DNA of 39,541 nt. Origin: a virus. The DNA lies in IMG/VR virus record IMGVR_UViG_3300044821_000134, positions 1 to 39,541 of that record. One strand, written 5' to 3'. Shown in pieces: positions 22,009 to 31,500 of the stretch (within the stretch, counting starts at the first letter, position 1; every line of letters begins with the position of its first letter). The translations under genes and the position numbers were made by a program. The notes under the pieces are model-generated. The model did not search any database, was not told the DNA's origin, and saw only the letters and a program-made list of their open reading frames with translations.

Positions 22009-24320
22009 GCGTGAACGTCGGCGACGTCGTGATCGGCCTGCGCGCCGATATCGCGCAGCTCCAGAAGAACATGGACGACGCGAAGCGCTCGGTCCAGGGC
22101 GCGATGAAGGACATCTCGCAGTACACCGGCTACGCGAAGGATGCCTTCGTCGCGTTCGGCGGCGTGCTGAGCATCAACGCCTTCAAGGACATCATCACCG
22201 GCGCCATCGAGTTCAAGGCGCGGCTGATCGACTTGAGCGCGCAGACCGGCATCAGCGTCACCGCGCTCGGCGCGCTCGGCAAGACCGGCAAGCTGACCGG
22301 CACGAGCCTCGACGACATCACGGCCGCGAGCGCCAAGCTGTCGAAGGCGATCTCGACGCAGAACGAAGACAGCAAGGGTGCCGCCAAGGCGATCCAGGAC
22401 CTCGGCCTCGACTTCAACAAGTTCAAGCAGCTGCGGCCCGAAGACCAGATGCTGGCGGTGGCCAGGGCGATGCAGGGCTTCGCCGACGGCGCCGGCAAAA
22501 CCTCCGATGCGATGCAGCTCTTCGGGAAGACTGGCGCCACGCTGCTGCCCTTCCTGCGCGACCTGGCCGATCGCACCGACCTGAACAGCAAGCAGACGCT
22601 CGAGGCGGCCAAGCAGGCCAAGGAGTTCGAGACCAACCTGGCCAAGCTCAAGGCCGCCGGCGGCGAGTGGCGCGACCAGGTCGTCAACGAGATGTTGCCG
22701 GCGCTCGTCAAGTTCACGCAGCAGATGGTCGAGGCGAAGACCGCCGGCGAGAAGCTCGCCACGATCTGGGCCAACGTCAAAGGCAATCTCGGCGTCGACG
22801 ACCTCGGCATCCAGATCAAGAAGGTCGCCGAGCTGAACCGCGAGGTCTCCGATGCGGCGGCTGCGCTCAAGGTCTCGCAGCAGGCGGCGGCAAGCGTGCC
22901 CGGTGGCGGAACGATCCTCGGCTGGCTCGTCGACATGAACCGCAAGAGCCTCGAGGACCTGCAGCGCCAGGCTGGCACCGAGGCCGACATCCTGAAGAAG
23001 ATGGCCAACACGGCCAGCCCGCTGATCGACACCTCGAACTACAGCCACGAGGGCAACCGTCCCAAGCCGGATCTCAAAGGCGGCGATCCTGCCGGCACCA
23101 AGGACAAGCTCGACGACTACCAGAAGCTCATCAAGGCGATCAACGACAAGATCGCCGCCTCGGAAGCAGAGGCCGAGAGCGATACCAAGCTCTTCGAGGC
23201 GCAGATCAAGGGCGCCGAGATTGCGCGCAGCCTGGAGGAGGGCACGCGACGCCTCACCAGCACCGAACTGGCCAATGTCGACGCCGCGCTAAAGGAGCAG
23301 CTCGCCGCCGAGAAGCTCGCCGCCACGCGCAAGAGCGATCGCGCCGACACGCAGGCCGCGATCGACGCGTCGTTCGGGCGACTGCAGGCGCTGCGAAGCG
23401 AGGGCGACGCGCTGCGCCTCGAGGTGCAGCTGTACGGCCTGACGAGCGACCAGGTGAAGGCGCTCGCGATCGCGCGAGATCTCGACACCGCGGCCACCAA
23501 GCGCAACCAGGCCGCCGCGCTCGACGACGTCGGTGCTATGGGCCAACTCAAGCAGCAGCTCATCGACCAGGCCAAGCAGCTCGAGGACAACGCCGCCCTC
23601 AAGCAGCAGCTCGCCGACAAGGAAGCGCGAGAGCACAACGACCCGAACGCCGGCGCGTTGCGCGGCGTGCGGGACTATTTGGACGGCGTGAAGCGAGCCG
23701 GCGATGCCACGGCGGCCTCAGTGCAGAACGCGCTGAAGGGCCTCGAGGACACCACCGTGGCGGTACTCACCGGCAAGGGCGGCAAGAACGCCGCCAAGGC
23801 CTGGGTCGATTCGATCATCAGCGAGGTGATCCGTCTGCAGGTCGTCAAGCCGATGCTCCAGTCGATCTTCGGCGGCGGCGGCTCGGGCGGCGTCCTCGGC
23901 AGCCTGCTCGGCCTGGCGGGCTCATTCTTCGGCTCGGGCGGTGGCGGCATGGAGAACTACGGCGCCAACGCCGGCGCCGGCGGCTCGCTCGGCGGCGGTC
24001 GCGCCTCGGGCGGCCCGGTCTCGGCCGGCCAGTCCTACCTCGTCGGCGAGAAGGGCCCCGAGATCCTGCGCATGGGGAGCTCGGGCGGCAGCGTCGTGCC
24101 CAACAGCGCGCTCGGCGGTGGCAGCACGGTCATGCTCAACGTCCTCAACAACGGCGAGCCGGCCAAGGCCACGGCCTCGCAGCGCCAGACCGACCAGGGC
24201 CTGGTCATCGACCTGGTGCTCTCCGCCGTCGCCTCCGACGTGGCCAGCGGCGGCAAGGTGCACCAGGCGCTCTCGAGCACGTACCAGATCAACCGCGCCA
24301 GCGGCGCGGCCCGCTACTAG
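22005..24320 (+). CDS. Tail tape measure protein
   Basis: 771 residues from the ATG at 22005 with AGGAG upstream. Opens VGDVVIGLRADIAQLQKNMDDAKRSV, then Ala/Lys-rich helices and long charged coiled coils (about 370-560), and a Gly-rich C-terminus (GGGGSGGVLGSLLG...). It sets tail length and is ejected with DNA. The size suggests a tail of roughly 115 nm by the usual rule of thumb for siphophages (inference). Confidence 0.92.
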   Translation: MSVNVGDVVIGLRADIAQLQKNMDDAKRSVQGAMKDISQYTGYAKDAFVAFGGVLSINAFKDIITGAIEFKARLIDLSAQTGISVTALGALGKTGKLTGTSLDDITAASAKLSKAISTQNEDSKGAAKAIQDLGLDFNKFKQLRPEDQMLAVARAMQGFADGAGKTSDAMQLFGKTGATLLPFLRDLADRTDLNSKQTLEAAKQAKEFETNLAKLKAAGGEWRDQVVNEMLPALVKFTQQMVEAKTAGEKLATIWANVKGNLGVDDLGIQIKKVAELNREVSDAAAALKVSQQAAASVPGGGTILGWLVDMNRKSLEDLQRQAGTEADILKKMANTASPLIDTSNYSHEGNRPKPDLKGGDPAGTKDKLDDYQKLIKAINDKIAASEAEAESDTKLFEAQIKGAEIARSLEEGTRRLTSTELANVDAALKEQLAAEKLAATRKSDRADTQAAIDASFGRLQALRSEGDALRLEVQLYGLTSDQVKALAIARDLDTAATKRNQAAALDDVGAMGQLKQQLIDQAKQLEDNAALKQQLADKEAREHNDPNAGALRGVRDYLDGVKRAGDATAASVQNALKGLEDTTVAVLTGKGGKNAAKAWVDSIISEVIRLQVVKPMLQSIFGGGGSGGVLGSLLGLAGSFFGSGGGGMENYGANAGAGGSLGGGRASGGPVSAGQSYLVGEKGPEILRMGSSGGSVVPNSALGGGSTVMLNVLNNGEPAKATASQRQTDQGLVIDLVLSAVASDVASGGKVHQALSSTYQINRASGAARY

Positions 24321-24324
24321 AGAC

Positions 24325-24338
24325 CGCAGGCGCCTGCG
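24325..24338. repeat. Dispersed 14-bp palindrome copy 6
   Basis: Perfect copy (16 bp as 24324-24339) in the short gap between the tape measure gene and the next tail gene. Confidence 0.9.
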
Positions 24339-24349
24339 GACCCTGAACC

Positions 24350-24964
24350 ATGGCACTGCCCGAGCTGCTGCTGCCGCCGGGCACGCCCGCCTTCCTCGCT
24401 GACGGCCACATCGTCGACTTGGTGCCGCTGCATGCCGACGTGCCCATGCGCACCGGCCACAGCCGAAAGCGCCGCGTCTACACCACGGCGCCGCGGCTGG
24501 TCACCGTCGGGCTGCAGCTCAGCCAGGCGCAGATGGTCGCCTTCGATGCGTTCTTTGAAGGGCCCCTGCAGGCCGGCGCGCTGCCCTTTACGGCGCAAGT
24601 GGCCAACCTCGGGCCCGGCCTCCTGTACTGGCAGGCCACCTTCGAGCAGCCCTACAGCGCGACGCCGAACGACGCGGCGGCCTGCTGGACGGTCAGCGCC
24701 CAGCTGCGCCTCACCGGCGCCGGGCAGGCCTCGGCGCCGGCCGCCACGAGCATGGCGGCGGACACCTATGTGGCGCTCGCCGGCACGGCCACGCTGGTGA
24801 TCTCGCAGAGCCTCGCCGCCGACACCACGGTCGCGCTGCTCGCCGCCGGCGGTCAGCTCGCCGCCGACACCGTCGTGGCCCTGCTCGGGTTCCACGGCTA
24901 CCTGCTGCGCGAAGACGGCACGCCGTACCAGCGCGAAGACGGCACCTTCATCCTGAGAGAGTGA
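24350..24964 (+). CDS. Minor tail protein
   Basis: 204 residues. The first 135 residues (LPELLLPPGTPAFLADGHIV, QMVAFDAFFEGPLQAGALPF, WTVSAQLRLTG) look like a tail-tip adaptor domain. The C-terminus is repetitive (MAADTYVALAG, LAADTTVALLAAG, LAADTVVALLG) and ends with REDGT twice. No catalytic motif. Confidence 0.7.
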   Translation: MALPELLLPPGTPAFLADGHIVDLVPLHADVPMRTGHSRKRRVYTTAPRLVTVGLQLSQAQMVAFDAFFEGPLQAGALPFTAQVANLGPGLLYWQATFEQPYSATPNDAAACWTVSAQLRLTGAGQASAPAATSMAADTYVALAGTATLVISQSLAADTTVALLAAGGQLAADTVVALLGFHGYLLREDGTPYQREDGTFILRE

Positions 24965-24965
24965 C

Positions 24966-26513
24966 ATGACGAACCTGAACCCGAAGCGCGCGCTCCGGCG
25001 CGCCGCCGCTTGCATCGCGCTTGCCGTCGCCACCGCGATCGCGCTGCTCGGCCTGCCGGCACACGCGCAGAAGATCTCGGCCGACCCGACCGCCTCAGCG
25101 CTCGCCGGCGGCGAGTTCCTGGCTGGCGTGCAGAGCGGCGCCAACGTCAAGGTGCTGCCGTCGCAGATCGTCACCTACTCGCTGGCCAACTTCACGAGCG
25201 TCAACAACCAGGTCGGCACCACCTACACCTATGTCTCGGGCGACCGGGGCAAGCTCGTCACGCACAGCAATGCCAGCGCGATCGCCGGCACGCTGCCGCA
25301 GGCCACCGGCTCGTTCGCCGCCGGCTGGTTCGTCTGGGTCCAGAACCGCGGTGCCGGCACGCTGACGATCACGCCGACGACGAGCACGATCGACGGCGCC
25401 GCGACCCTGGTGCTGACCACCAGCTCGGGCGCCTACATCGTCAGCGACGGGACGAACTACTTCACGCAGAAGAGCGTGGGGGGTGCCCTGACGAACTTCA
25501 CCGAATCGGTGAACAGCGCGTCGCCCAACGGCACGATCCCGGTCGTGCGGCTGATCGCCACGAACGCGGCCGCCGGCGTCGACATCGCTTTGACTCCCAA
25601 GGGCAGCACGGGCTCGCTCCTGGCCCAGATCCCGGACAGCACCTCGACCGGCGGCAACAAGCGCGGCAACGCAGCGGTCGATTGGCAGCTGACCCGCAGC
25701 ACCGCCGCGCAGGTCGCCAGCGGCACCAACGCGACGATCGGCGGCGGCGACCTGAATACCGCTTCGGGCAATCAGTCAACGGTCGCCGGCGGTGAGTCGA
25801 ACACCGCGAACTCTCTCTACGCAACCGTCGGCGGCGGCTCGGGCAATACGGCCGGCTCACGCGGCACGGTCGTGGGCGGCGTCAGCAATACGGTCAGCGG
25901 GCTCTATGCAGTCGCTGGTGGCAACACCAACACGGTCGCCGGCACCGGCGCATTCTCCGCCGGTGAAAGCAACACCGGCAGCGGCGACGACTCCTTCACC
26001 GTCGGAAAGTCCAACACGGCCGACGCGCAGTATTCGAGCGCGATCGGCGGCAATGCCACCACGCGCACCCTGATCGGGGCCTTCGCGCGGGCCAATGGCC
26101 AGCGCAGCGCGCTGGGCGATAACCAGGTGCGCGCGGTGGTGCTCCGTGCCCAGACAACGAGTGCGACCGGCGTCGTCGCGACGTCGAACGCCGGCGCTGC
26201 CGGCACGACGAACCAAATCTGCATCCCCACCGGCTCGGCGCTCAAGTTCCGCGCCCAGGTCGTGCTGCGCGACACCGCCACGAGCAATGCCGGCTGGTTC
26301 GACGTCTCCGGGGGCATGAAGAATTCCGCCGGCACGGTATCGATCATCGGCACCACCTCGGTCAGCGCATACCAGGGCGACGCCGGCCTCAACACCTCGA
26401 CGGTCACCGTCAGCGCCGACAACACGAACAAGTGCGTGCAATTCACCAATGGCGGTGTCGCCGCGACGACGATCAACTGGACCGTCGACGTCGAGGCCGT
26501 GGAGCTGCAATAG
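24966..26513 (+). CDS. Fibre-like protein with signal peptide and YadA-type repeats
   Basis: 515 residues. The N-terminus is a convincing Sec signal peptide: KRALRR, a hydrophobic core (about 15-30) and PAHA|Q at 34/35. The central part (about 250-350) has short repeats built on GGGxxNTASGxxSTVAGG, the left-handed beta-roll pattern of trimeric YadA-type adhesin heads, also seen in phage fibres. The C-terminus is beta-rich. The tail-tip gene cluster suggests a tail fibre or receptor-binding protein, but a signal peptide is unusual for a virion protein assembled in the cytoplasm. It could instead be displayed or secreted by the infected cell. Confidence 0.75.
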   Translation: MTNLNPKRALRRAAACIALAVATAIALLGLPAHAQKISADPTASALAGGEFLAGVQSGANVKVLPSQIVTYSLANFTSVNNQVGTTYTYVSGDRGKLVTHSNASAIAGTLPQATGSFAAGWFVWVQNRGAGTLTITPTTSTIDGAATLVLTTSSGAYIVSDGTNYFTQKSVGGALTNFTESVNSASPNGTIPVVRLIATNAAAGVDIALTPKGSTGSLLAQIPDSTSTGGNKRGNAAVDWQLTRSTAAQVASGTNATIGGGDLNTASGNQSTVAGGESNTANSLYATVGGGSGNTAGSRGTVVGGVSNTVSGLYAVAGGNTNTVAGTGAFSAGESNTGSGDDSFTVGKSNTADAQYSSAIGGNATTRTLIGAFARANGQRSALGDNQVRAVVLRAQTTSATGVVATSNAGAAGTTNQICIPTGSALKFRAQVVLRDTATSNAGWFDVSGGMKNSAGTVSIIGTTSVSAYQGDAGLNTSTVTVSADNTNKCVQFTNGGVAATTINWTVDVEAVELQ

Positions 26514-27623
26514 ATGGCTGCTCCGGCCCTTGTCGTCTACCCGGGCACGCTGCCGGGCCCGAGCGCCGTGAGGCTCGCGCCGGCGGAGCGGCGACTTCTC
26601 TCCGATCTCCCCGGGCCGCAGCAGCTGCGCGGCCTCCAGCGCGACTACCTCGCCGTGGAAGAGCTGGAATGGGGCCTGCTGGATTCGACCGCCGCGCTCG
26701 CCTGGGATGCGTGGTGGCGCACCACGCTGAACGCCGGCCTCTCGTGGTTCGCCGCGGCGTGGCCAACGCCGCAGGGCGGCGCGAGCGCGGTGCGGCGATT
26801 CCTCGGCACACCGAAGTGGCAACACCTGCCGGGCGGCTTCTGGCGGGTCACCGCGACTGCCGAGCGCCGCGGCCGAGGCCTCGACCCGAAGGTCTACGCC
26901 GGCGATCCGTACTTCGCCAACGTCGCTCTGCTGGTGCCCTTCTCGGGCGGCACGAACGGCGCCGCCATTCCGACCGGGACGGCCGGCATCGATCTGAGCT
27001 CCTACGGTCATCAACTGGCAGGGGTCGGCGGCAGCGGCATCGGCGGCAAGTACCAGACGACGCCGGCGCGCTATGGCGCGAGCGTCGCCGGCAGCAACAC
27101 GGACGGCGCGATCAATTTCACGAGCGCCGGGCCGCCGGCCGAGTTCGTCATGGGCACCGCGGACTTCACGGCCGAGTGCGATGCCTACATGGGCATCGTG
27201 TCACCGATCTCGATGTCGGCCTTCGGCGTCGGATCTGCCGGCGTCAGCGGCTCGTGGACCTTCGGAAACGGCCCCAGCTCGCCCGACTTCTACCGCCTGG
27301 CCTTCTATCGAAATGGCAGCTCGACGCCCTTTCTCACAAGCGCGGCCGAGGTCTGGGACTCGACCAACCTCGGGGCCAACTGGGTGACGATGGCCTATTC
27401 GAGGGTGTCCGGCGTCGGCTACCTTTTCGCGAACGGCATCCTGGTTGGAAGCGCAGCCGACGCGACGAACTACACGCTGGCAAGCACAGGGCCGGGGGTC
27501 GGCTCGCACGTCGCCGCAGCGAACCCGTGGAAGGGCTACATCGCCAACCTGCGGCTGACCCAGGGCGTCGGCCGCTACACGACGCGCTACCTGCCGCCGA
27601 TCGGCCCTTATCCGACGTTCTGA
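26514..27623 (+). CDS. Tail protein with LamG/concanavalin-like domain
   Basis: 369 residues, starting immediately after the preceding stop. N-terminal about 120 residues (LRGLQRDYLAVEELEWGLLDS, WDAWWRTTLNAGLSWF) form an adaptor seen in similar phage tails. The rest is a jelly-roll LamG-type domain with the characteristic ending KGYIANLRLTQGVGRYTTRY...PPIGPYPTF. Likely carbohydrate-binding, part of the tip or side fibre. Confidence 0.8.
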   Translation: MAAPALVVYPGTLPGPSAVRLAPAERRLLSDLPGPQQLRGLQRDYLAVEELEWGLLDSTAALAWDAWWRTTLNAGLSWFAAAWPTPQGGASAVRRFLGTPKWQHLPGGFWRVTATAERRGRGLDPKVYAGDPYFANVALLVPFSGGTNGAAIPTGTAGIDLSSYGHQLAGVGGSGIGGKYQTTPARYGASVAGSNTDGAINFTSAGPPAEFVMGTADFTAECDAYMGIVSPISMSAFGVGSAGVSGSWTFGNGPSSPDFYRLAFYRNGSSTPFLTSAAEVWDSTNLGANWVTMAYSRVSGVGYLFANGILVGSAADATNYTLASTGPGVGSHVAAANPWKGYIANLRLTQGVGRYTTRYLPPIGPYPTF

Positions 27624-27626
27624 AAA

Positions 27627-28202
27627 ATGCCAACGCCAACCTACCTGCCCGCGCGCAACGGCGTCGCCTTCAGCCAGGCCTACGCCGAGGCCATTTCGAT
27701 CGCGCCGACCACGCGCGTGATGCTTGAGGCGCTGGAGTTCAGGCACTCAGCCTTCCTCGACGCGACCGGCGTGAACTTCGCGGTGCGCATCGTCAACGAC
27801 TACGCCGACCTGGTGGCCACGCTCGAGGCCAATGCGCCGGCGAACCCGGGCGCCACGGTGACCTTCAGCGCTTGCCCGATCAGCGTGCAAGGCCCCGACG
27901 AGACCGACACGAGCCAGGAGCCCTTCATCCAGCTCTCGATCGACGGCGTGAGCCGGATCCTGGTGCAGCAGCTCGACTACGCGATCGCCACGCTCGAGCC
28001 GGTGCTGATGACGGTGCGGGTCTACGCCAGCGACGACACGTCGGGCCCGGCGGTGCTACCCGTCACGACGATGACGCTGCGCGAGGTGCGCGTGCTCGAG
28101 ACACGGGTGACGGCGAAGGCGACCTTCTACGACCCGACCAACAAGGGCTTCCCGCGGCAGGAATACACCGCCGCGCAATACGGAGGCCTCAGCGCGCGAT
28201 GA
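27627..28202 (+). CDS. Tail protein, DUF1833
   Basis: 191 residues. Core LEALEFRHSAFLDATGVNFAVRIVNDYADL, then a beta-sandwich region and FYDPTNKGFPRQEYTAAQYGGL at the end, which is the DUF1833 pattern of siphophage tail-tip proteins. Overlaps the NlpC/P60 gene. Confidence 0.85.
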   Translation: MPTPTYLPARNGVAFSQAYAEAISIAPTTRVMLEALEFRHSAFLDATGVNFAVRIVNDYADLVATLEANAPANPGATVTFSACPISVQGPDETDTSQEPFIQLSIDGVSRILVQQLDYAIATLEPVLMTVRVYASDDTSGPAVLPVTTMTLREVRVLETRVTAKATFYDPTNKGFPRQEYTAAQYGGLSAR

Positions 28203-28624
28203 ACGCCACCATGACGCATTGGGCCGCGGCCCTGATCGGCAAGCCATGGGCGCGCGGCGCCACCGGGCCCGACGCATTCGACTGCTGGGGCCTGGTGCGC
28301 CACGCCTTCCTGGTGCGCTGGGGCATCGAGATGCCGGCCGTGGCCGTGGGCGCACTCTACGTCGACGCGCCGGCCAACGTGGCCGCGATCAAGCGCGCCG
28401 CCAGCGTCAGCGGCTGGGCGCCGGTCAAGGACAGCCCGCCGGCCGACGGCGACATCGTACTGATGCATTCGCCGAGCGGTCGCCACGTCGGCGTGATGAT
28501 CGAGGTCGACGGGGCCCTTCGGCTGCTGCACTCCTTCGAGGGCGCAGGCGCCTGCACTCAGCCGCTGGCCGACGTCGGCATGGCCGGCTTCTGGGGCTTC
28601 GAGTACTGGAGGCATGCTGCATGA
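28199..28624 (+). CDS. NlpC/P60 tail-tip peptidase
   Basis: 141 residues from the ATG at 28199. LIGKPWARGATGPDAFDCWGLVR contains the catalytic Cys29; GRHVGVMIEVDG contains His96. In this position (lambda K-like) it trims peptidoglycan or helps assemble the tip. A 12-bp palindrome (28544-28555) lies inside and encodes GAGACT. ATGA overlap with the J-like gene. Confidence 0.92.
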   Translation: MNATMTHWAAALIGKPWARGATGPDAFDCWGLVRHAFLVRWGIEMPAVAVGALYVDAPANVAAIKRAASVSGWAPVKDSPPADGDIVLMHSPSGRHVGVMIEVDGALRLLHSFEGAGACTQPLADVGMAGFWGFEYWRHAA

Positions 28625-31485
28625 GCGCGCGCCTCGGGTGGCCGCTCGCGCTCTACGAAGGCCTGGCCGCGCCGGCGCCGACCGAGAAGCGCTGGGCCAC
28701 CATGGCCATCAGCGCGAACCCGCTTGCCGAGCCGACGCTGCTGCGCATCGAGCTGACGCCCGACGCCCGTTTCCTCGACCTGGCGCCGCCGACGGTGCTG
28801 CCGCTGATGCTGCGCGTCAACGGGCTATGGCTGCTGCGTTCGGAGTGGTCGCTGCCGGTCTGCGATGACGACCACATCGAGTGGCATCTGCTGCTCCAGG
28901 GCGGCGGCTCGCGCGGGATCCTGCAGTTGGTGCTGCTCGTCGTCGCGATCGTCTACGCCTACTACACGGGCGACATCAAGGGTGCGATCCAGATCTTCGC
29001 GATCGGCAGCACGCTGGTCAACCTGCTGGTGCCGATCCGGCAGCCCAAGCTCGGGCAGGGCACGTCGCCGGGCAGCGTCTACAACGTGCAGCTGGCCGGC
29101 AACCAGGCGCGCCTCAACGAGCCGATCCCGGTCATCTATGGCCGGATGCTCACCTTCCCGGACTTCGCCTCGCAGCCCTACGGCGAGTACAGCAACAACG
29201 ACCAGTACTACTTCGTGCTGCTCTGCATCGGGCAGGGCAACTTCACGGTCGAGAGCCTGCAGATCGGCAACACGTCGCTGCTGAGCTTCGCCGACGTCAA
29301 CTACGCGATCCTGCCGCCGGGCACCGCGCCGACGATGGTGCTGCCGAACGTGGTCAACGCGCCCGAGGCGGCCGGGCAGGACATCAAGCAGGGCGTCTAC
29401 GTCGGCGGTTATGCGGTGTGCGGGCCCGGGCTCAAGGTCTCGGCGGTCGGCCTCGACATCATCTTCGGCGCCGGCCTGGCGGCGATCGACGGCAGCGGCA
29501 ACGCGCAGAACGCCACGGTGGTGATCGGCTTCGAGGCGCAGCAGATCGACGACTTCGGCGTGCCGGTGGGCAACTGGTTCGCGCTCGGCACCGAGACGAT
29601 CACGCGCAAGTCGACCACGCCGCAGCGCATCACCTTCAAGTACGCGATCGCCACGGCCGTGCGGCTGCAGGTGCGCATGGTTCGGCTGAACGCCTACATC
29701 GACAACCTGAACACGGCCAACAGCCCGACGCTGGGCGGCCTGCGCGGCTACCTGTCGCTGGCCGTGCCGCTCAGCCCGACCGCGACGCACCTCGAGATCC
29801 GCATGCGCGCGAGCTCGCAGCTCTCGCAGTTCGCGCAGAACCGGATCAGCGCGTTGGTGCGGCGCAAGATCCGCACCTGGAGCCCGGCCGGCGGCGGCAC
29901 CTGGAGCGCCGAGGTCGAGAGCCGCTCGATCGGCTGGGCGCTGGCAGATCTCTGGACGAACGCGACCTATGGCGACGGCCTTCCCGACGCCCGCGTCGAC
30001 CTGCAGACGCTCTACGACCTCGACCAGGTCTGGACGGCGCGGCAGGACCGCTGCGACATCGTCTTCGACTCGAAGGTGACGAGCACCGATGCCGCGGCCA
30101 CGATCGCCCAGGTGGGCCGTGCCCGGCCATTCGCGCGCGCCGGCGTCAACACGCTGGTGCGCGACCAGCTGCAGACGCTGCCGGTCACCGCCTTCACCAG
30201 CCGCAACATGCTGCCTGGCCTCGACATCGGCTACAGCCTGGCCACCGAAGTCACCGCCGACGGTGTGCTGCTCGAGTACTTCTCGAACCGCACCTGGAAG
30301 TGGGAGACGGTGACCTGCGCGGCACCGGGCGTCGTCAGCCCTGTGAACGCGCCGCGCGTGCGGCTGCCCGGCATCAGCGGCACGTTCCAGGCGACGCGCG
30401 AGGGCCTGTACATGGCCGCGCAGAACCTCTACCGCAGGAAGATGCCCAAGTGGCAGACCGAGCTGACCGGCCTGCTCCCGGCTTACGGCTCGCTGGTGCT
30501 TTTCGTGCCCGACATCCCGGGTTATGCGCAGGCGGGTGACGTAACCGATTGGAATGCCGGCACGCTGACGATGACGCTGAGTGAGGCGCCGGTTTTCACC
30601 GCGGGCGCGGCCTCGCACTACATCGTGCTTCAGCGCGACGACGGCTCGATGACGGGGCAGATACCGGTGTTGCCGGGCCCGGGCACCAACGACGTCGTGC
30701 TGGCCACCGCGCCGCTGCTCGTCGATGGCCTGACGCTGATGCAGATCGTCGTCGACGACGCGAACCGCGAGCGCCCGAAGTACCTCTTCGGCACCAGCGT
30801 GCCGACGTCGATGGGCGTGCGCGTGCTCGGCATCACCAAGCGCGCGCGCGATCAGAACGGCGCGCAGATCATCGAGATGACCGGCGTGGCCGAGGACGTG
30901 CGGATCCACGCTGTCGACAACGCCTACCTGCCCGGCCCGGGCGCCATCCAGGACCCGGTCGACAGCAGCTCGATCCCGATCTCGGGCGGCGGCTCCGGCG
31001 GCGCCGGCGTGGCGATCGTGACGCTGGCCGACCACATGATCCTCGTCGGCCAGGGCACGGGCGCGGGCCTGACCGCATCGTTCACGCTCAACAACACGGG
31101 CGTGGCGAGCTGGGTGACGACGGGGACGGGCGGCGGCTCGGGCAACTTCGCGGCCGAGTGGCTGGCGGCCGCTACCGACCCGGCCACGGCGGCGCTCTAC
31201 GAGGTGCGCGCCACGCTGATATCGGCGACGAGTGTTTTTCTCGTGCCGAGCACCGGCGCGCCGCCGGCGACCTATGGCAGCGGACTCTCGGCCGGCAGCG
31301 CGATCGCCGACGGCACCACCTGGCTCAACCTGGGCACGGCGCGCACCTGGGCGGTGGACAGCCTGCTGATCAACCTCGACGGCCTCAACGTCGGCCAGCG
31401 CATCAAGCTCGAGATCCGCCAGGTGGGCGGCGCGCTGACCCTCATCACGCACACGATCGACCTGGTCGTGGTCGTCGGACTCTGA
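28621..31485 (+). CDS. Tail tip / host specificity protein (J-like)
   Basis: 954 residues from the ATG at 28621. After an N-terminal domain there are hydrophobic segments at about 98-120 and 125-140, then the conserved IRQPKLGQGTSPGSVYNVQLAGNQARLNEPIPVIYGR block, ring-forming domains (GRARPFARAGVNTLVRDQLQTLPVTAF) and a Gly/Ser-rich C-terminus. It forms the tail hub or tip and helps choose the host. Largest gene in the window. Confidence 0.9.
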   Translation: MSARLGWPLALYEGLAAPAPTEKRWATMAISANPLAEPTLLRIELTPDARFLDLAPPTVLPLMLRVNGLWLLRSEWSLPVCDDDHIEWHLLLQGGGSRGILQLVLLVVAIVYAYYTGDIKGAIQIFAIGSTLVNLLVPIRQPKLGQGTSPGSVYNVQLAGNQARLNEPIPVIYGRMLTFPDFASQPYGEYSNNDQYYFVLLCIGQGNFTVESLQIGNTSLLSFADVNYAILPPGTAPTMVLPNVVNAPEAAGQDIKQGVYVGGYAVCGPGLKVSAVGLDIIFGAGLAAIDGSGNAQNATVVIGFEAQQIDDFGVPVGNWFALGTETITRKSTTPQRITFKYAIATAVRLQVRMVRLNAYIDNLNTANSPTLGGLRGYLSLAVPLSPTATHLEIRMRASSQLSQFAQNRISALVRRKIRTWSPAGGGTWSAEVESRSIGWALADLWTNATYGDGLPDARVDLQTLYDLDQVWTARQDRCDIVFDSKVTSTDAAATIAQVGRARPFARAGVNTLVRDQLQTLPVTAFTSRNMLPGLDIGYSLATEVTADGVLLEYFSNRTWKWETVTCAAPGVVSPVNAPRVRLPGISGTFQATREGLYMAAQNLYRRKMPKWQTELTGLLPAYGSLVLFVPDIPGYAQAGDVTDWNAGTLTMTLSEAPVFTAGAASHYIVLQRDDGSMTGQIPVLPGPGTNDVVLATAPLLVDGLTLMQIVVDDANRERPKYLFGTSVPTSMGVRVLGITKRARDQNGAQIIEMTGVAEDVRIHAVDNAYLPGPGAIQDPVDSSSIPISGGGSGGAGVAIVTLADHMILVGQGTGAGLTASFTLNNTGVASWVTTGTGGGSGNFAAEWLAAATDPATAALYEVRATLISATSVFLVPSTGAPPATYGSGLSAGSAIADGTTWLNLGTARTWAVDSLLINLDGLNVGQRIKLEIRQVGGALTLITHTIDLVVVVGL

Positions 31486-31500
31486 GAACCAAGGAACACC

